64,000 bases of DNA. Source: an uncultured Megasphaera sp. (GTDB lineage Bacteria; Bacillota; Negativicutes; Veillonellales; Megasphaeraceae). Both the position numbers and the translations under genes were made by a program. Below the pieces are notes generated by a model. That model did not search any database. It was given only the letters and a program-made list of their open reading frames with translations, and was not told the DNA's origin. Where the stretch lies: positions 1-64,000 of the forward strand of contig USGG01000004.1 in assembly GCA_900554215.1 (NCBI GenBank), written 5' to 3'. This document shows positions 25,921 to 38,600 of this stretch, piece after piece. Each line of letters starts with the position of its first letter. The first letter of the stretch is position 1.

Positions 25921-27611
25921 CGGGGGGGGGGTGAGGTGTATAAGGGCACAGAAGCCGACGAACTGTTCAGCATCGACTGGAGGAAGGCTTCGCATAGGTG
26001 CTTTACAGCCGTGCCGCATTGCGGGTAGACCTGGAGCTTCAGCGAGTGCAGACGCTGTATTTCTTTCTGCAGCGCTGCGGCGTCGCCGCGGCAAAGGGCC
26101 AGGCGAGCTAAATAAAAATGAGCCGTTTGCAGATGGGAAATGCATTTCGGCACGATAGAATTGGCATGAACGTACTGGGTCAGCGTCTGTTCCGCCTCGT
26201 CGAGACGTCCTGTCAGGTATTCGTATTCGCCGCGGATAAAATCGGTCTGACACGGAAAGACGTCGGCGTGAATCAGCCGTATATAAGAGACAGTAAATTG
26301 CCGCAGCCCTTCCGCCGTTTGTTTCAGTTGTCCCGGCAGGGAATGATAGAGGGACAATGGCGACGGCGAGCCGAAGGTCCAGGGCAGGATGAGGTCGTGC
26401 GGCGACGGGAGAAGCTCCCGGGCGCGCTGGACGTGCTTCGTCATAGCGGAAAGATCCGGGTACGAGCAGAAACCTTTCATCACCTCGGCATAGGCCGCGT
26501 AGTACAGGCGTTGGGCGGCGTCGGCGAATTCCGTCTCGACGCAGTCCGCCAGAACGGAAAGATATTTGACAGCGAGGAGCCGCTTGCCGCAGCGGAAGGC
26601 GTATAAGACGCAGTAAAAGCAGCCTTCCAGATGAGCGGCCCGCTCTGCGGCGGAAGCGTGCTGCAGCGTATCGGCTGCGACGTCATGGGCGAAGCCGTAT
26701 AGGCTTTCCCGGCCGCCTTGCTCGATTGCCGTCAGGACCGTATCGTAATTGCCGGCGCGGCGGGCCAGGACGATGGCCTGCTTATAGTCGCCTTCCTGCA
26801 GGTACCAGTGCGCCGCCCGGAGCTGCTGCGCCTGCTGCCAGCGGCGGCTTTTCCGTGAAAAGACGTAGTGCAGATACGAGGCCAGCAGGGGATGGAAGGA
26901 ATAGGTCCCGTCATGGTAATCGAAATATAAGAAGGGATTTCGCTCCACCTCGGCGTCGAGAAGATCCTTGGCGCGGGGCGAATCCATCACATAGGACGCC
27001 AGCTCTCCCGTAAAGGATGGAAAGAGGGACAGGGCCAGAAAGAGATTTTTTCCCGCTGCGTCGAGATTGGCAAAGGCATTTCGTTTTATGTAGCTGTACA
27101 GCTGGTACTTGTCCTGTGTCGTCAGGACGTTTTCTCCATCTGCTTCGGCGCGCTGCTGGAAGTTGTGCATACCGTACTCCACGGCGAACAGCTCCTGGTC
27201 GTTCAGGCGGTTATAGGCGACGGAATTATTCAGGTAGATGATTTCCCAGCCGTCATCGCAACGCTGCGTTTTTTGAAAAATAAAGACGCAGCGCTGGTAT
27301 TCGTGGATAAACATGTTGTAGGACGGGTCCGTCGTGATGCCGGAGCAAATCTGGCAGAGCCACGTCGTATCGCTCAGCGGGCGGACGGTGTACTCCTCGT
27401 TGCTGATGCGGCAGGGGACGCGCTGGCTGTGGCCGCGGCGGAGGGCCTCCGTGACGGCTTTATAGCCTGTGAGCTGCATATGCTTTCCCGCGCCGGCCCA
27501 GATGACGTCGTCCGATAAATGAGAAAAGAGCGGCGTCAAGTCCAGTTCTTCAAAATACGCCGTCATAATTCGTTTGCTTAGCTGCAATATAAGGGCTTCT
27601 TCCGTCATCAT
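25917..27611 (-). CDS. N-terminal part of a split LuxR-type regulator (sensor and helical-repeat region)
   Basis: 564 residues, ending ten codons after base 25950, just past the homopolymer. Residues about 5-125 resemble an NTF2/SnoaL-like domain ('MTAYFEELDLTPLFSHLSDDVIWAGAGKH'). Residues about 190-260 resemble the winged-helix segment of MalT-like regulators ('LFLALSLFPSFTG', 'TYSFHPLLASYL'), but the P-loop ATPase domain of MalT is absent. The rest is TPR-like helices. In this state the product has no DNA-binding domain and should be inactive or dominant-negative. Start ATG 27611 follows GGGGGTG; TATAAT for this strand lies at 27692-27697. Divergent from the two-partner secretion genes. Confidence 0.8.
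   Translation of the reverse strand: MMTEEALILQLSKRIMTAYFEELDLTPLFSHLSDDVIWAGAGKHMQLTGYKAVTEALRRGHSQRVPCRISNEEYTVRPLSDTTWLCQICSGITTDPSYNMFIHEYQRCVFIFQKTQRCDDGWEIIYLNNSVAYNRLNDQELFAVEYGMHNFQQRAEADGENVLTTQDKYQLYSYIKRNAFANLDAAGKNLFLALSLFPSFTGELASYVMDSPRAKDLLDAEVERNPFLYFDYHDGTYSFHPLLASYLHYVFSRKSRRWQQAQQLRAAHWYLQEGDYKQAIVLARRAGNYDTVLTAIEQGGRESLYGFAHDVAADTLQHASAAERAAHLEGCFYCVLYAFRCGKRLLAVKYLSVLADCVETEFADAAQRLYYAAYAEVMKGFCSYPDLSAMTKHVQRARELLPSPHDLILPWTFGSPSPLSLYHSLPGQLKQTAEGLRQFTVSYIRLIHADVFPCQTDFIRGEYEYLTGRLDEAEQTLTQYVHANSIVPKCISHLQTAHFYLARLALCRGDAAALQKEIQRLHSLKLQVYPQCGTAVKHLCEAFLQSMLNSSSASVPLYTSPPPR
25922..25931. repeat. ten-base G/C homopolymer, candidate phase-variation tract
   Basis: Ten G on the plus strand (ten C in the coding strand) exactly at the junction of the two regulator frames. 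The coding run follows TCA. The downstream frame is reached when run length is 2 modulo 3 (8 or 11). At ten the frame hits TAG two codons later. Confidence 0.85.
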
Positions 27612-27691
27612 GCAAGCACCCCCTTCATAGGCAGATAGATAGATTCATGGAAACACCCCGAAACAACATAGGAAAAACTAAAAGTAATTAC

Positions 27692-27937
27692 ATTATAATA
27701 CGGAATAAGATCCTAGGAAATATACTTTTCACAATTTTATAAATATTTAATGAGCTTTGTGCGAAAAGAGAGAAAGAAATTCGCCGGACCTCGTTTTTTA
27801 TTAAAGTATATACTTTTGTATAATATATTTACCTTAGTACCTTTCTTTATAATATAAGTTGAAAAAGTATATGACTGCACGAACTGCGGAGCAGTTAGCA
27901 AAAAGTTTTGCATGACGCATAAAAAGTTGTTATAAAG
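27692..27937. promoter_or_regulatory. divergent promoter region with three AAAGTATAT elements
   Basis: For the regulator (minus) a TATAAT is at 27692-27697. For tpsB (plus) TTGCAT (27909-27914), 17 bases, TATAAA (27932-27937) starts 42 bases before the ATG; other TATAAT strings are at 27819-27824 and 27848-27853. The element AAAGTATAT occurs as ATATACTTTT (27720-27729), as the perfect palindrome AAAGTATATACTTT (27803-27816) and as AAAAGTATAT (27863-27872). AACTGC-GGA-GCAGTT (27882-27896) is a small hairpin. The 367-base gap holds no gene. Confidence 0.5.
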
Positions 27938-27978
27938 AATAAAAATACAATAAAAGACCATAGAAACAGGAGGTTTAC

Positions 27979-29643
27979 ATGACGATGAAAGTCTGGACTA
28001 AATATATATCAGTTATCATTGCCTCCAGCGTGCTCCTTGGGGGTCACGCATGGGCTGTCGAATTGCCGCCGGCAAATGAGCTGGCCGGGATGAATGATTC
28101 GGGCGTGCAACTGAGCCGAACGCGGCAGTATCTGGAATGGCAGCGGACGATGCAGCGCATTTCCGAAGGCCGCGAAGCGAGACAAGTAGAAGACCAACGG
28201 GAAGCGATGCCGGAAGATACGTCGAAAGCCGTCCGCTTTCAACTGAACGACATTATCGTCGACAAGTCTGACGTACTGAGCAGCGAAGAAGTACAGGCCG
28301 TGACGGCGTCCTATATCGGCAAAGAAGTTTCCATACAGGACTTATATGCCATTGTAGAACAGATCAACGAACTGTACAGCAAAAAAGGCTACATGACCTG
28401 CCGGGCCTACTTAGCCCCGCAGACCATTAAGGGCGGCGTCGTTCATATCAGCGTCGTCGAAGGTAAGACCGGCACCGTAACGGTACAGGGAAACGACTCG
28501 ACTAGGGAAGATTACATTCGAAACCGCATCGCTATTGAAGAAGGAAAGATAACTAATGTTTCCGACGTCAATAAAGATCTCCTGCGGTTCAACGCGACGA
28601 ACGATGCGCAGCTGCGCATCGCCATGAAAGCCGGCGAGACCTATGGCACGACGGACTACGTCATTACGGCCTATGAGCCGCAGCAGCAGATTTTCGGCCT
28701 CTTTTCCGACAATGCCGGCAGCGAGACGAGCGGTCTGTACCGCGGCGGCATGTTCTGGCAGGCCCGGAGCCTGACGGGTGTCCGAGATTCTCTCATGATG
28801 ACCTCGGTCTTTTCCGAAGGCACGAAATCCTTTGGCTTGTCCTACTCCCTTCCCATCAACCGCAATGGGACGAAGCTGGGGATCAGCTACAGCACCAACA
28901 GCGTCCACATTACGGACGGGCCTCTGGAAGACCTGGACGTCAAGGGCCATTCCTACGCTTACGGCATTTCTCTGACCCAGCCCCTCATGACGACGGAAAC
29001 GGTGAAGTCTGAGATGGGCCTGGAATACGGCTACCAAAATTCGAAAACCGATTTTATGGGCATGCACTGGATCGACGATACCGTCAAGGGCTGGTCCTTG
29101 TTCTTCGACCAAATTGACTACGGCCGGACGACGATTTTCTATCAGAAACACGCCTATCGCGTCGGTGATTACGACGACATTGCCGGCAACACGCAGCATT
29201 TCGGCAAATATTACTTCAATACCTTATATCAAAAGGCCTTTCCGTCGGGGCAAATGATTACGGCACGCCTGGACGGACAGCTCAGCAGCACCCAATACCT
29301 GCCGTCGGCTGAACAATTCTACATAGGCGGCATGTACAGCGTCCGCGGCTATACGGAAAGCTTGCTCGGCGGCGACAGCGGCGTCATGGGAAGCATTGAA
29401 TATACCATTCCTCTTACTTCGTCCAGGAAGACAGATGCCTACGTATTTCTCGATGGCGGCCGCGTCTGGGGCGAAAGCGCCTATGACGATACGCTTCTCG
29501 TTGGCACGGGATTTGGCATCAAGACGGCTATTGGCGACCATATGTCAATAAATGTTGGCATGGGCTTCCCTCTCATTCGCACGGTCAATGATGAAGAACA
29601 AAGCCGGGCGAGAGTTCATTTTTCCTTCAACAGTCAGTTCTGA
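27979..29643 (+). CDS. TpsB outer-membrane transporter (ShlB/FhaC/HecB family)
   Basis: Beta-barrel pore that exports the adhesin encoded next. 554 residues: a signal peptide ending near 'HAWA' (about residue 26), a charged helix region to about 80, two POTRA domains (about 85-165 'FQLNDIIVDKSDVLSSEEV'; about 166-245 'VVEGKTGTVTVQGND'), then a barrel domain with the family motif 'GGMYSVRGYTESLLGGDSG' near residue 450 and a C-terminal Phe ('FSFNSQF') typical of outer-membrane barrels. AGGAGG precedes ATG 27979; ATG 27985 is possible. The adhesin gene begins 25 bases later, forming a two-partner secretion operon. It shows the organism has an outer membrane. Confidence 0.93.
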   Translation: MTMKVWTKYISVIIASSVLLGGHAWAVELPPANELAGMNDSGVQLSRTRQYLEWQRTMQRISEGREARQVEDQREAMPEDTSKAVRFQLNDIIVDKSDVLSSEEVQAVTASYIGKEVSIQDLYAIVEQINELYSKKGYMTCRAYLAPQTIKGGVVHISVVEGKTGTVTVQGNDSTREDYIRNRIAIEEGKITNVSDVNKDLLRFNATNDAQLRIAMKAGETYGTTDYVITAYEPQQQIFGLFSDNAGSETSGLYRGGMFWQARSLTGVRDSLMMTSVFSEGTKSFGLSYSLPINRNGTKLGISYSTNSVHITDGPLEDLDVKGHSYAYGISLTQPLMTTETVKSEMGLEYGYQNSKTDFMGMHWIDDTVKGWSLFFDQIDYGRTTIFYQKHAYRVGDYDDIAGNTQHFGKYYFNTLYQKAFPSGQMITARLDGQLSSTQYLPSAEQFYIGGMYSVRGYTESLLGGDSGVMGSIEYTIPLTSSRKTDAYVFLDGGRVWGESAYDDTLLVGTGFGIKTAIGDHMSINVGMGFPLIRTVNDEEQSRARVHFSFNSQF

Positions 29644-29668
29644 TACAGATACGTGAGGAGGCAGGACG

Positions 29669-32600
29669 ATGAAATACATACGACAATTTACGCGCAAACA
29701 AGAGCGTAACCAGCTGAAAACTTTAGAACAGCAAAAACACGACCTCGACTTGGCAAGAAAGGTCCTGACGGCCGTCACAGCTTTTAGCTTTATCGGTAAT
29801 CCCTTCGCGGCTATGGCGTCGGAGATTGTACGCGTAGACGGCGGTCTTACGGAACAAAATGGCAATGTACACAATATTTATGCCGGCCAAATAGTAGGAA
29901 AGAGTACGGCTGTCAACCGGTTTGATAAATTCAACGTCACGGCCGGCGATATTGCCAACATGTATTTCCAGCAAAAAGGTGGAACTTGGCAAGATAACTT
30001 GGTTAACTTCGTCAACAGCCGTATCGACGTGCACGGTACGCTCAATGCCATCAAAGAAAATAAAATCGGAGGGAATTTATTCTTCCTAAGCCCGGAAGGC
30101 ATGGCCGTAGGAAAATCCGGTGTTATCAACGTCGGTTCACTATATGTTATGACACCTGCAAAGGTATCTTTAGATGAAACTGCGCATACGTATCATGGAT
30201 TATCTGATTTAATTGAAACCGATACAGAAGATGCGCTCAATCGCATGATGACCCTTAATATTCCTGTGAATTCCAGCGGAACAATCAGCGTATTAGGGAA
30301 AATTAATTCCGTCGGCGACGTTAAAATGGCAGCGGCTAAAATTGCTGTTGGAAAGAACGTCAGCGGAGAAGATTGGGCTGATGGGACTAAAAATGGAGAA
30401 ATTGTAAAGGGTGCTGTAATCCGTACAGGCAATGGGACGGAATTTAATTTTTCTGATCTTGTAAATATCAAAGACGTTACTAGCGGCAAGGTGGTTGTCG
30501 ACGCCGGATTGGGAAATACGTTGGCGGCGATAGAAAGCGGTAACGGCGATATCATGCTGTTTGCTAAAGCGGAAGATAAAAATACGGACTATTCAGATTT
30601 TAAAGAATTAGGACAAAAACTTTTAGATATTACCGTAGATTTTGACTTGCCAAAGACTATTGAAGCATCTGTTGAAAATTACGGCACTATTAACGCTAAA
30701 GGCGACGCTGTTTTGAAATCGGAAGCTACGAATGGTAATAAAGATTGGGCGGAGGAAACGTTAGATCAAAATACTCCTAATGGCGTAAATAATCCCGACT
30801 ATGTGCCTGTGCCGGCGGCAGACGCAGATAATTATGTTCAAGTTATCGCAAACGTAAACGTACAAGGAGATATTACGGCTGGCGGCGATGTAGAACTTAT
30901 TGCCGATGCTGATAATACGTATGTAGACAACGGCACAGCTCTTACTGATAACGTAGGGAAGATTTTGGGAACGGCTATTACGCCGATGGCCGCCAACGTT
31001 ATGATTTTAAGCAACAAAGCACAAGTTACAGTTGGTAAGGATGCCGATGTCACGGCAGGGGGGACGGTTGACGTTCATGCCAACGCAGTCCTCGACGGCA
31101 CGGCCGGTGCTGCGGCTAATGGTCGTAAATTGATTAAATTAACTCCTGATGCTATTCCTTCGGCAGCTGTCGGCTATGCAAACGCCGAAAACAGTGCGAC
31201 CGTGAATATTGAAGGAACGCTTACCGCTAAGGGAGAAAATGTAAAAGATAAGACAGATACAGTAACGAATCCGGCAGTCAATATATCGGCTTATGCTGAA
31301 GAGAATTTGAGCAATTCAGCTACGCTGAATCTGAAATCTGGACTTGCAGGTGCAGGGACGTCTGCTTTAGCTGCAGCTGTTGCTGTAAGCGACAGCGCGA
31401 ATACGGCTGAAGTTACGATTGATGGTGTAATACAAGCGGATAATGGCGATGTTGCTGTCAAAGCTGATACGAAAAATTTGCTGGCGGCGAATGCGGCGAC
31501 GAATGCTCCTGACGATACGACCGGCTCTACGGCAGTCAACGTCATGACTCATGAAGGACAGGCTAATATTGTTATCAATGGGGATATTACGGCGCAGAAC
31601 GTAGATATCGACGCGACGAATTACATTGACGAAAACACGATAACAGCTAATAATTCCTTGGGAATGGGAAAACTCATGGCAGAGGCTATGAACGCTGCAA
31701 ATGTTGGAGGAATTACAGATGCCCTCAAACAGAATCCATTAGTAAAAAGTATAATAAATAAAGATGGGACTGCTACAGCAGATAAACCTGGCCTTTTCAA
31801 GCAGCTCAGTGAAAAGTTGGCTGTTGGAGCAGCTATTGTCGTTGCCGATGAAACCAATTCTGCCAACGTTACGTTTGGAAAAACAGCCGATGTTACAGCG
31901 ACGTCAGGAAACGTCCGAGCTGATGCCGACGTGAATATATATGATTCTCATATATACGCTTCCGGCACGGCTAATTCATACAAAAAGAGCGAAAGTGGTT
32001 CGACCGATACGGTAACTGTCGGTGCCGGCGTTGTCTATGCTGGTATGAATAATACAGCTTCTGTCGTCTTTGAAGACGACTCGGATGCAAGTGCCGATGA
32101 AAGCCATGCAAGTATCACGGCGGCTAAAGATATTACTATCACGAGCGGTACGACCATAGAATACCATCGGCCGGAACGGATTAAACGTGAAATCGATAGA
32201 AGTATAGAAAATCTAAAATATGCAGTAGAAGCAATCAAAAATTTGCCAGAATATGAAGAAGAAAAATATAAAGAGATTATTGACGGACTGAAAAATTTGC
32301 AAGAGAAGTTAACGAATTATGCCAAGGCGTACAGTACGGAATTTATGGATGCTGTCAATAATCCTGATGCTATTACGGCAGAAGGAACGGCAAACCGGAT
32401 TTTTGATGCTGCTGCCGGTGCAGTTGGCATTTATAACGATGTCATGGATCTGCAGCAAAATGCCAATGATATATTGGATGTCACCAGCCCCTTTGGCGCT
32501 GTCGTGAGCAACGCTCTCGGCGTCGTAACCAATGCTGTGGCCTTCACCGATCCGAACAATTATGCCAACGTTGCGGCCTCCTCCTCGTCTAAAGGCGGTC

Positions 32601-35600
32601 AGGATAGTACTAAGCTAGCTGTTGCCGGTTCTGTAACCGTAACTGATTTTAATAATACCAGCTCTGTTGACGTAGGTAAGTTCACAGAGCTAAAGGCCGG
32701 ACAAAATCTGGATTTAAAATCTGTCAATGCCGTTGAGGATGTTACTATTACCGGCAAAACCAAGTTCTGGAAAAACGATGCCGATGCAAAAGGCGGCGTC
32801 GGTATCGGTGCCAGCGTCAATTATCAGAATTTTGATACCTATTCTAAGGTTACTGTCGATGAAGGCGCGAGCCTTATGGCCGGTGACATCAGTATTGGCA
32901 GTGAAAGTGAGATATTCCACGTCGGCGCGATGCTGGGAGCAGGGAAGAGCGATGGCAGTGCCGTTAACGGTATGGTAACGATAACGGACAGCGACAGCTA
33001 TAACGAGGTTGTTGTGGATTCTGATGCCATCTTGGAGTCTATAAAAGATGCTGCTGCCAAGACGAACGGCACTATCGATATTTGGGCTAATAACAATACC
33101 AGTGTCAATAATGCTATTCTCAGCATATCTGCCAGCGGGGACAATGTCGGCGCCGGCATTGGTGTGGCTCTCAATAATATCGATGTGCAGAACAGCGCTC
33201 AAATTATCGACAACGACGGTACTGACGATGAGGACGACGCGCTGGAAGGAAAGATTTCTGCCTCGGCGTTGAGCGTAAACGCTGAAACAACAGGTCTTAT
33301 TAACGCTATCAGTATAGCCGGGGGCATAACGAGCAGCGGGAAAGATGAAGGCGGAGAAGAAGGGTTCTTTGATAAAGTAACAGCTCCTTTTAATAAAATC
33401 AACGATACGAAAGAAAGCGCCTTAAACGGAATTGCGAATATATCCAATAAATTGCAGGACGTGCTTAAAACGATGGATCTGAATGCTTCTTCGTCAGGAA
33501 GCGAGGCTGGCGATGAAGAAACCGGAGTTCCTGGATTCAGCTTTGCCGGCGCAGGAAGCGTATCTCTTAATTTAGTAAACGACACGACGAAAGCTGTCAT
33601 CGACGGCGCGAATATTCAGTTTGAAAACGATGGTCAGCTGCAAGTCGGCGCGAGAGATTCCGCATTTACCGGTGCTTGGAGCGGCGCAGCCGGCCTTTCG
33701 TTCCGAAAAGGGCAAAGCGGAGGATCGAGCGGCAACACGAGCGTCGCTGTCTCCGGAGCTGTCGGCGTCAATGATATTGACAACGAAATTACGGCTTTCG
33801 TCAAAAACAGCACGATTAACGGCGCAAAAGACATCGACGTAACGGCCGTCAGCGGCGGTACGACTATTGCTGCTGGCCTGGGCGCGACGCTGACCAGCGA
33901 TTCGACGGGCGGCAAAAATTACAGCGGCGGTGCGTCTGTTTCCGTAAATCTGATTGATAAAGACGTTAACGCTAACATGGATGGCGTAACCTTGACGGGC
34001 GTTGTCGAAGGCGAAGACGAGGAGCAAAAAAACGTCACGAATATTGACGTGACAGCATATGAAAGCGATGTACAGATTACAGGCGGCGTCCGGGCCGATA
34101 TTGCCACTGGCGGCGGCAGTCTTGTCGGCGGCGGCGTGACCGTGGCTGATATTCATAACAATATCAATGCAGGTATTACCGGCGGTTCCTATACCGATGT
34201 AAACGATGTAACCGTAAAAGGCATGTTGGCGACGACGCAGGTAACAGCGGCTGTTTCGGCTGGCGTGGCGACTGGCGGCAGCGGTACCAATAACGCTTTC
34301 AGCGGTGCAGCCGTTTATAATGGGCTCAGCAACGATATACATGCGTCCATTGACGGAGCGAATATTATTGCTGAAGGGACAGTGGCTGTTGCGGCTAAGG
34401 ATACGGAAGCCGGATTGAAAGAAGCGGAACCGTATCAGAATTTGCTTAGCGACTATACCGAGCACAATCAATTCGCCACAGATAGAGGAATCGATACGAG
34501 CGGCTCTAGTTTCTACGAGGATTTGGATACGGCCGGCGAATCGGTCGATTACGACAGAAATGGCAGCACAATCGTCGGTGCGGCAGTTGTTGCGACCGGC
34601 AGCAATGGAAATGCTGCTGGTGCGGCTATCAATATTGCCGATATTGACAATGACTTTACTGCCTCGGTCAATAACGCCTCCGTTACGGCCGACGATGTAC
34701 TGGCTGAAGCCGATGCCGATACGCTTCTCGTCGGAGCGGCTGGCGGCGTGGCTGCCGGAACAAAAACCTTCGGCGGCATGGGCAGCGTAACGTGGCAGGA
34801 TATCGACAACGATGTGACGGCGCAGTTCGTAAATTCGCAGATTACGACCAATGCGGTTACGGCCAAAGCAGATAACAACACGCAGGCTATTAATGTCGCT
34901 GGCTCTGTATCCGTAGGCAAATCGGCAGCTGTGGGCGCGACGTTGGCCTATAATGCCTTGGACAATACAATCGGCGCATACATGAAAGGTAATTCCATAA
35001 AAGCCTTGGGAGACGATGTAGACGTTGTCGTCGACGCAGATAATACCGGCAAGGTATACGGTATCGGCGCCGGCGTTTCCGCTTCCACTAAAGCTGCGAT
35101 TAACGGCAGTGTAGCTGTAAACCGCGGCGGTAGCAATACAGAAGCTGTTATTGATAAGAGCGATGAAAAGGAATCGTATATTGAAGATGCAGGCACGGTA
35201 AAGGTGACTGCCGATGATGGTACATATCGCTTGGCAGTAGTCGGTTCTGTTTCGGCCAGCGGCAAAGCGGCTATCGGCGGCGGCGTCGCCTATAACGACG
35301 TCGGTGGTTCGTCAGCAGGCAGCGAAAGCAGCGGGCAAAATACGTTTGCGGCTATCAAGAATACAGATATTATGACGGCGGACAATGGCGAACACGATGT
35401 TACTGTTAAGGCCGATGATGCATCGAAACTCATGACTATAGCCGCCGGCGTAGCGGCTGCTGCCACTGCAGGCGTACAAGGATCTGCTGCGACTTCCTTG
35501 GTGAATAAAAACGTATCTGCCATAGTCGAAAATACCGATATAGATGAAAGAGGCGGCAGCCTTGCTGAAGTGACCGTTGATGCGCAGAATAATAGCCAAA

Positions 35601-38600
35601 TCACGAGCTCGGCAGATACCGGTTCGTTTGCGGCGCAGGGAGCTAATGTCGGTGCAGGTGTTGCTGTAAACCGCATTGTACAGCAAACGAATGCAGCCGT
35701 AAACGGCGGCGTAATGAATGTTAATAATCTTACTGTTCAAGCTGACGGCAAGCCGCGTATTGAAAACATCGGCGTCGGTATAGCTGTCGCCGGACAGGGA
35801 GCTGGCGTTTCCGGTTCCGTATCGGTCAACATGATCGACAACGACGTGACGGCTCATATAGGCAGCGGTGCAAATATTGCCGCCGACGGTAGCGTCGGCG
35901 TGGTCGCGACGAGCGACGAACAAATCAGTAATTACAGCGGGATGCTTGCCGCGGCTGGCCAGGGAGCCGGCGTTGGGATTTCTGTCAGCGTAAATCAAAT
36001 TCAAGGCGAAACTAGCGCGACTGTCGGCGATGAAGGGACGAATACGGCTGTTTCTGCTAAAGGCAACGGCGACGGTTTGACGACGAGCACGGATATTTCC
36101 GAAGGGGAAATCAACGATACCTTGATCAGCAGTGATACCGTCGATATGGACGAAAAGATTGACCGATTGGATGAAACGCGCCAGGGACTTATTGTCGACG
36201 CTTCTTCGACTCGCAATATGAAATCGTTCTTGATTAACGTCGGAGCTACCGGTCAGGGGGCGGGAGTAGCGCCTACGGTCAACGTCAATATGATAGATGG
36301 CGCTACGACCGCCGGTATTTCCCATACGGTCGTCAATAAGGGCGTACCGGCCGGCGAGGTATTCGTCAATGCCGGCGATTATACGAATATGTCCGGCTTT
36401 GTCGGAAGCGGCGGTATTGCCGGCATGGGGGCCGGCGTAGGTCTCGGCAGCGATACGAATACGGTGAGCCGCAACGTCGAGGCTGTAGTTTCCAACAGCG
36501 ACGTCAATGCCAAGGCCTTTGAAATCGACGCGAAGTCGATGCAGGGCATTTCTTCCTTTGTCGTCGGTGCAGGTGTAGCCGGTATTGGTGGCGGCGTAGC
36601 CGGCGTCGTGACAGTAACCGACCTTGCCAATACAACGAAGGCAGCGTTGTTTAATAGTAACGTAACGGCAAATACTGTCGACGTAACGGCTGATCATAAA
36701 GGCATCGTAAATGCTGGTAATGTCGGTGTTGGTGCAGCTGGTATTGGCGCAGGCGTAGGATTGTCGGTTGGTGTGCTGAAAGATAATTCGGAAACATATG
36801 CTCTGGTAAGCAATGATAGTACAGAAGAAAAGTCTATTGTGGCAGCCGGCGATGTTTCCATATCCGCGCAGAATACGACAACTGTGAAGCCTTCTATCTC
36901 AGCAACAGGAGCAGGCGTGGCGGGCGTAGCGGGAGCGACCTCTATCAATAATCTTAACAGTAAAGTTGTTACTGATCTTGCCAATGCAAATATTATATCG
37001 AAGAGTGGAAGTATTCACGGAACTGCTAATAATACCTTTAACATTGAAGCGTATATGGGCAGCCAAGCTGGCGGCGCCGTCGGTGTCGGTGCGGGCGTAA
37101 CGGTCAACACGATTGACAGTACCGTGCAAATGAACGTTTCTGACAGCGAGTTGCAAGCGGCTCAAAATGTGGCATTGACTGCCGACGAAACTCGCAATAT
37201 CCAGCAGACGGCTACGAATGTGGCTGCTGGCGGCGCAGCGATCGGAGCAAATATCGCCATTACGACAGTTGGGAAGGAATTTACTGATTCTGACGTACTG
37301 GCAGAGATTGATAGAGCTAACAACGCATTAGTAAACGAAGACACACAGGAAAACAATGCATCTGCCTTATTAAATGGCGCCGGCGACGCATTGAAAACTG
37401 CCGGTATTGAAGAAAGCAGCGTAACTCCGTCTATCGGCGCAGAATACGGCGGCGGCAAAGATTCTCAGATTACTGTCAATATTTCGAACAGCAATGTGAC
37501 AGGTAGCGCGATTAAGGCTGAAGCAGCGGAACATGACGTCATTGACATGACGCTGGGAAGCGGTTCGGCCGGCGGCGTAGCCATTAATGCCGGCGTTGGC
37601 ATTCTTGATGTAAACCGTAATGTGGGAGTCCATATTACCGGCGGCAGTATGACGGCAAATGCGATTGACGTCAATACGGATATTACCGGCGAGGCAAACC
37701 TTGAAGTATATCAGGGCAGCGCCGGCGTAGTGAGCGGTAATGCCGCTGTCGGACAAGTCAGCACTAGCGGCAGCAGTACGATATCTATTGATAATGCGCG
37801 TTTTACGAGCAATGTAATGAACGTGCTGGCTGCCGACCATGGCGTAACCAACGTCAACGTACTCGGCGTTACTGTCGGAGCTGTTTCCGTCGGGGCCATT
37901 GTTGCTGGAGTTAAAAATACGGGCAATACGGAAGTAGAAATGCAAAATAGCAAGATAGAAGATAAAGACGGCGGCAACAACGGTACCGTTTCAATCAAGA
38001 CGGACAAAGCCAATACGGTGACGGCTCATGCCATGGGCGGCGCCGGCGGTGCTTTAGCGGCCCAGGGCGTCGTGGCGACGGCCAGCGACGAAGGAGAGAG
38101 CCGCATTACCTTGCAGGCAGGAAACGCTTTAGCTGCGAAGGAAATCGCTATCGCCGCCAAGGCCAGCCCGGCTGTCAAAGCCGTGGCGGACAGCGCAGCC
38201 GTAAGCGTGTTCGGCACGGCCGGCGGAGCCGGTGCGACGGCGACGGCCAACGGTACTGTTGCCGTGACCGTGGCTGACGGCAACGAACTGAACGCCGATA
38301 CCGTAGATATTTCCGCTGATGCGGCGACGCAAGACGGTAAAAATACGGCTGAAGCGGCTGTCGTCGGCGCCAGCGGCAGCGGGTATTATACCCTTGCCGA
38401 AAACTTGGCAAAGGCCGACGTAGCCATGAATGTTACTGTAGATGTTGGCGATGCCGCCTATAAGACAGAGACGACAAAAAAACTCATTGGCTATAAAGAC
38501 GTCGAGGGCAGTGAGGAAGGCGAGCGTACAGAAGTATATGCAGAAGATACGAAGGGCGTGACGAATCTCACGATCAGCAGCAGCAACGCGGCCAAGGCGT

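Noticed and set aside
25315..26253. 312-codon frame as an independent LuxR gene
   Set aside because: Its upstream part (bases above 25931) is the shadow of the other regulator frame and low-complexity Arg/Ser/Pro sequence; only the part after the homopolymer is real coding sequence.
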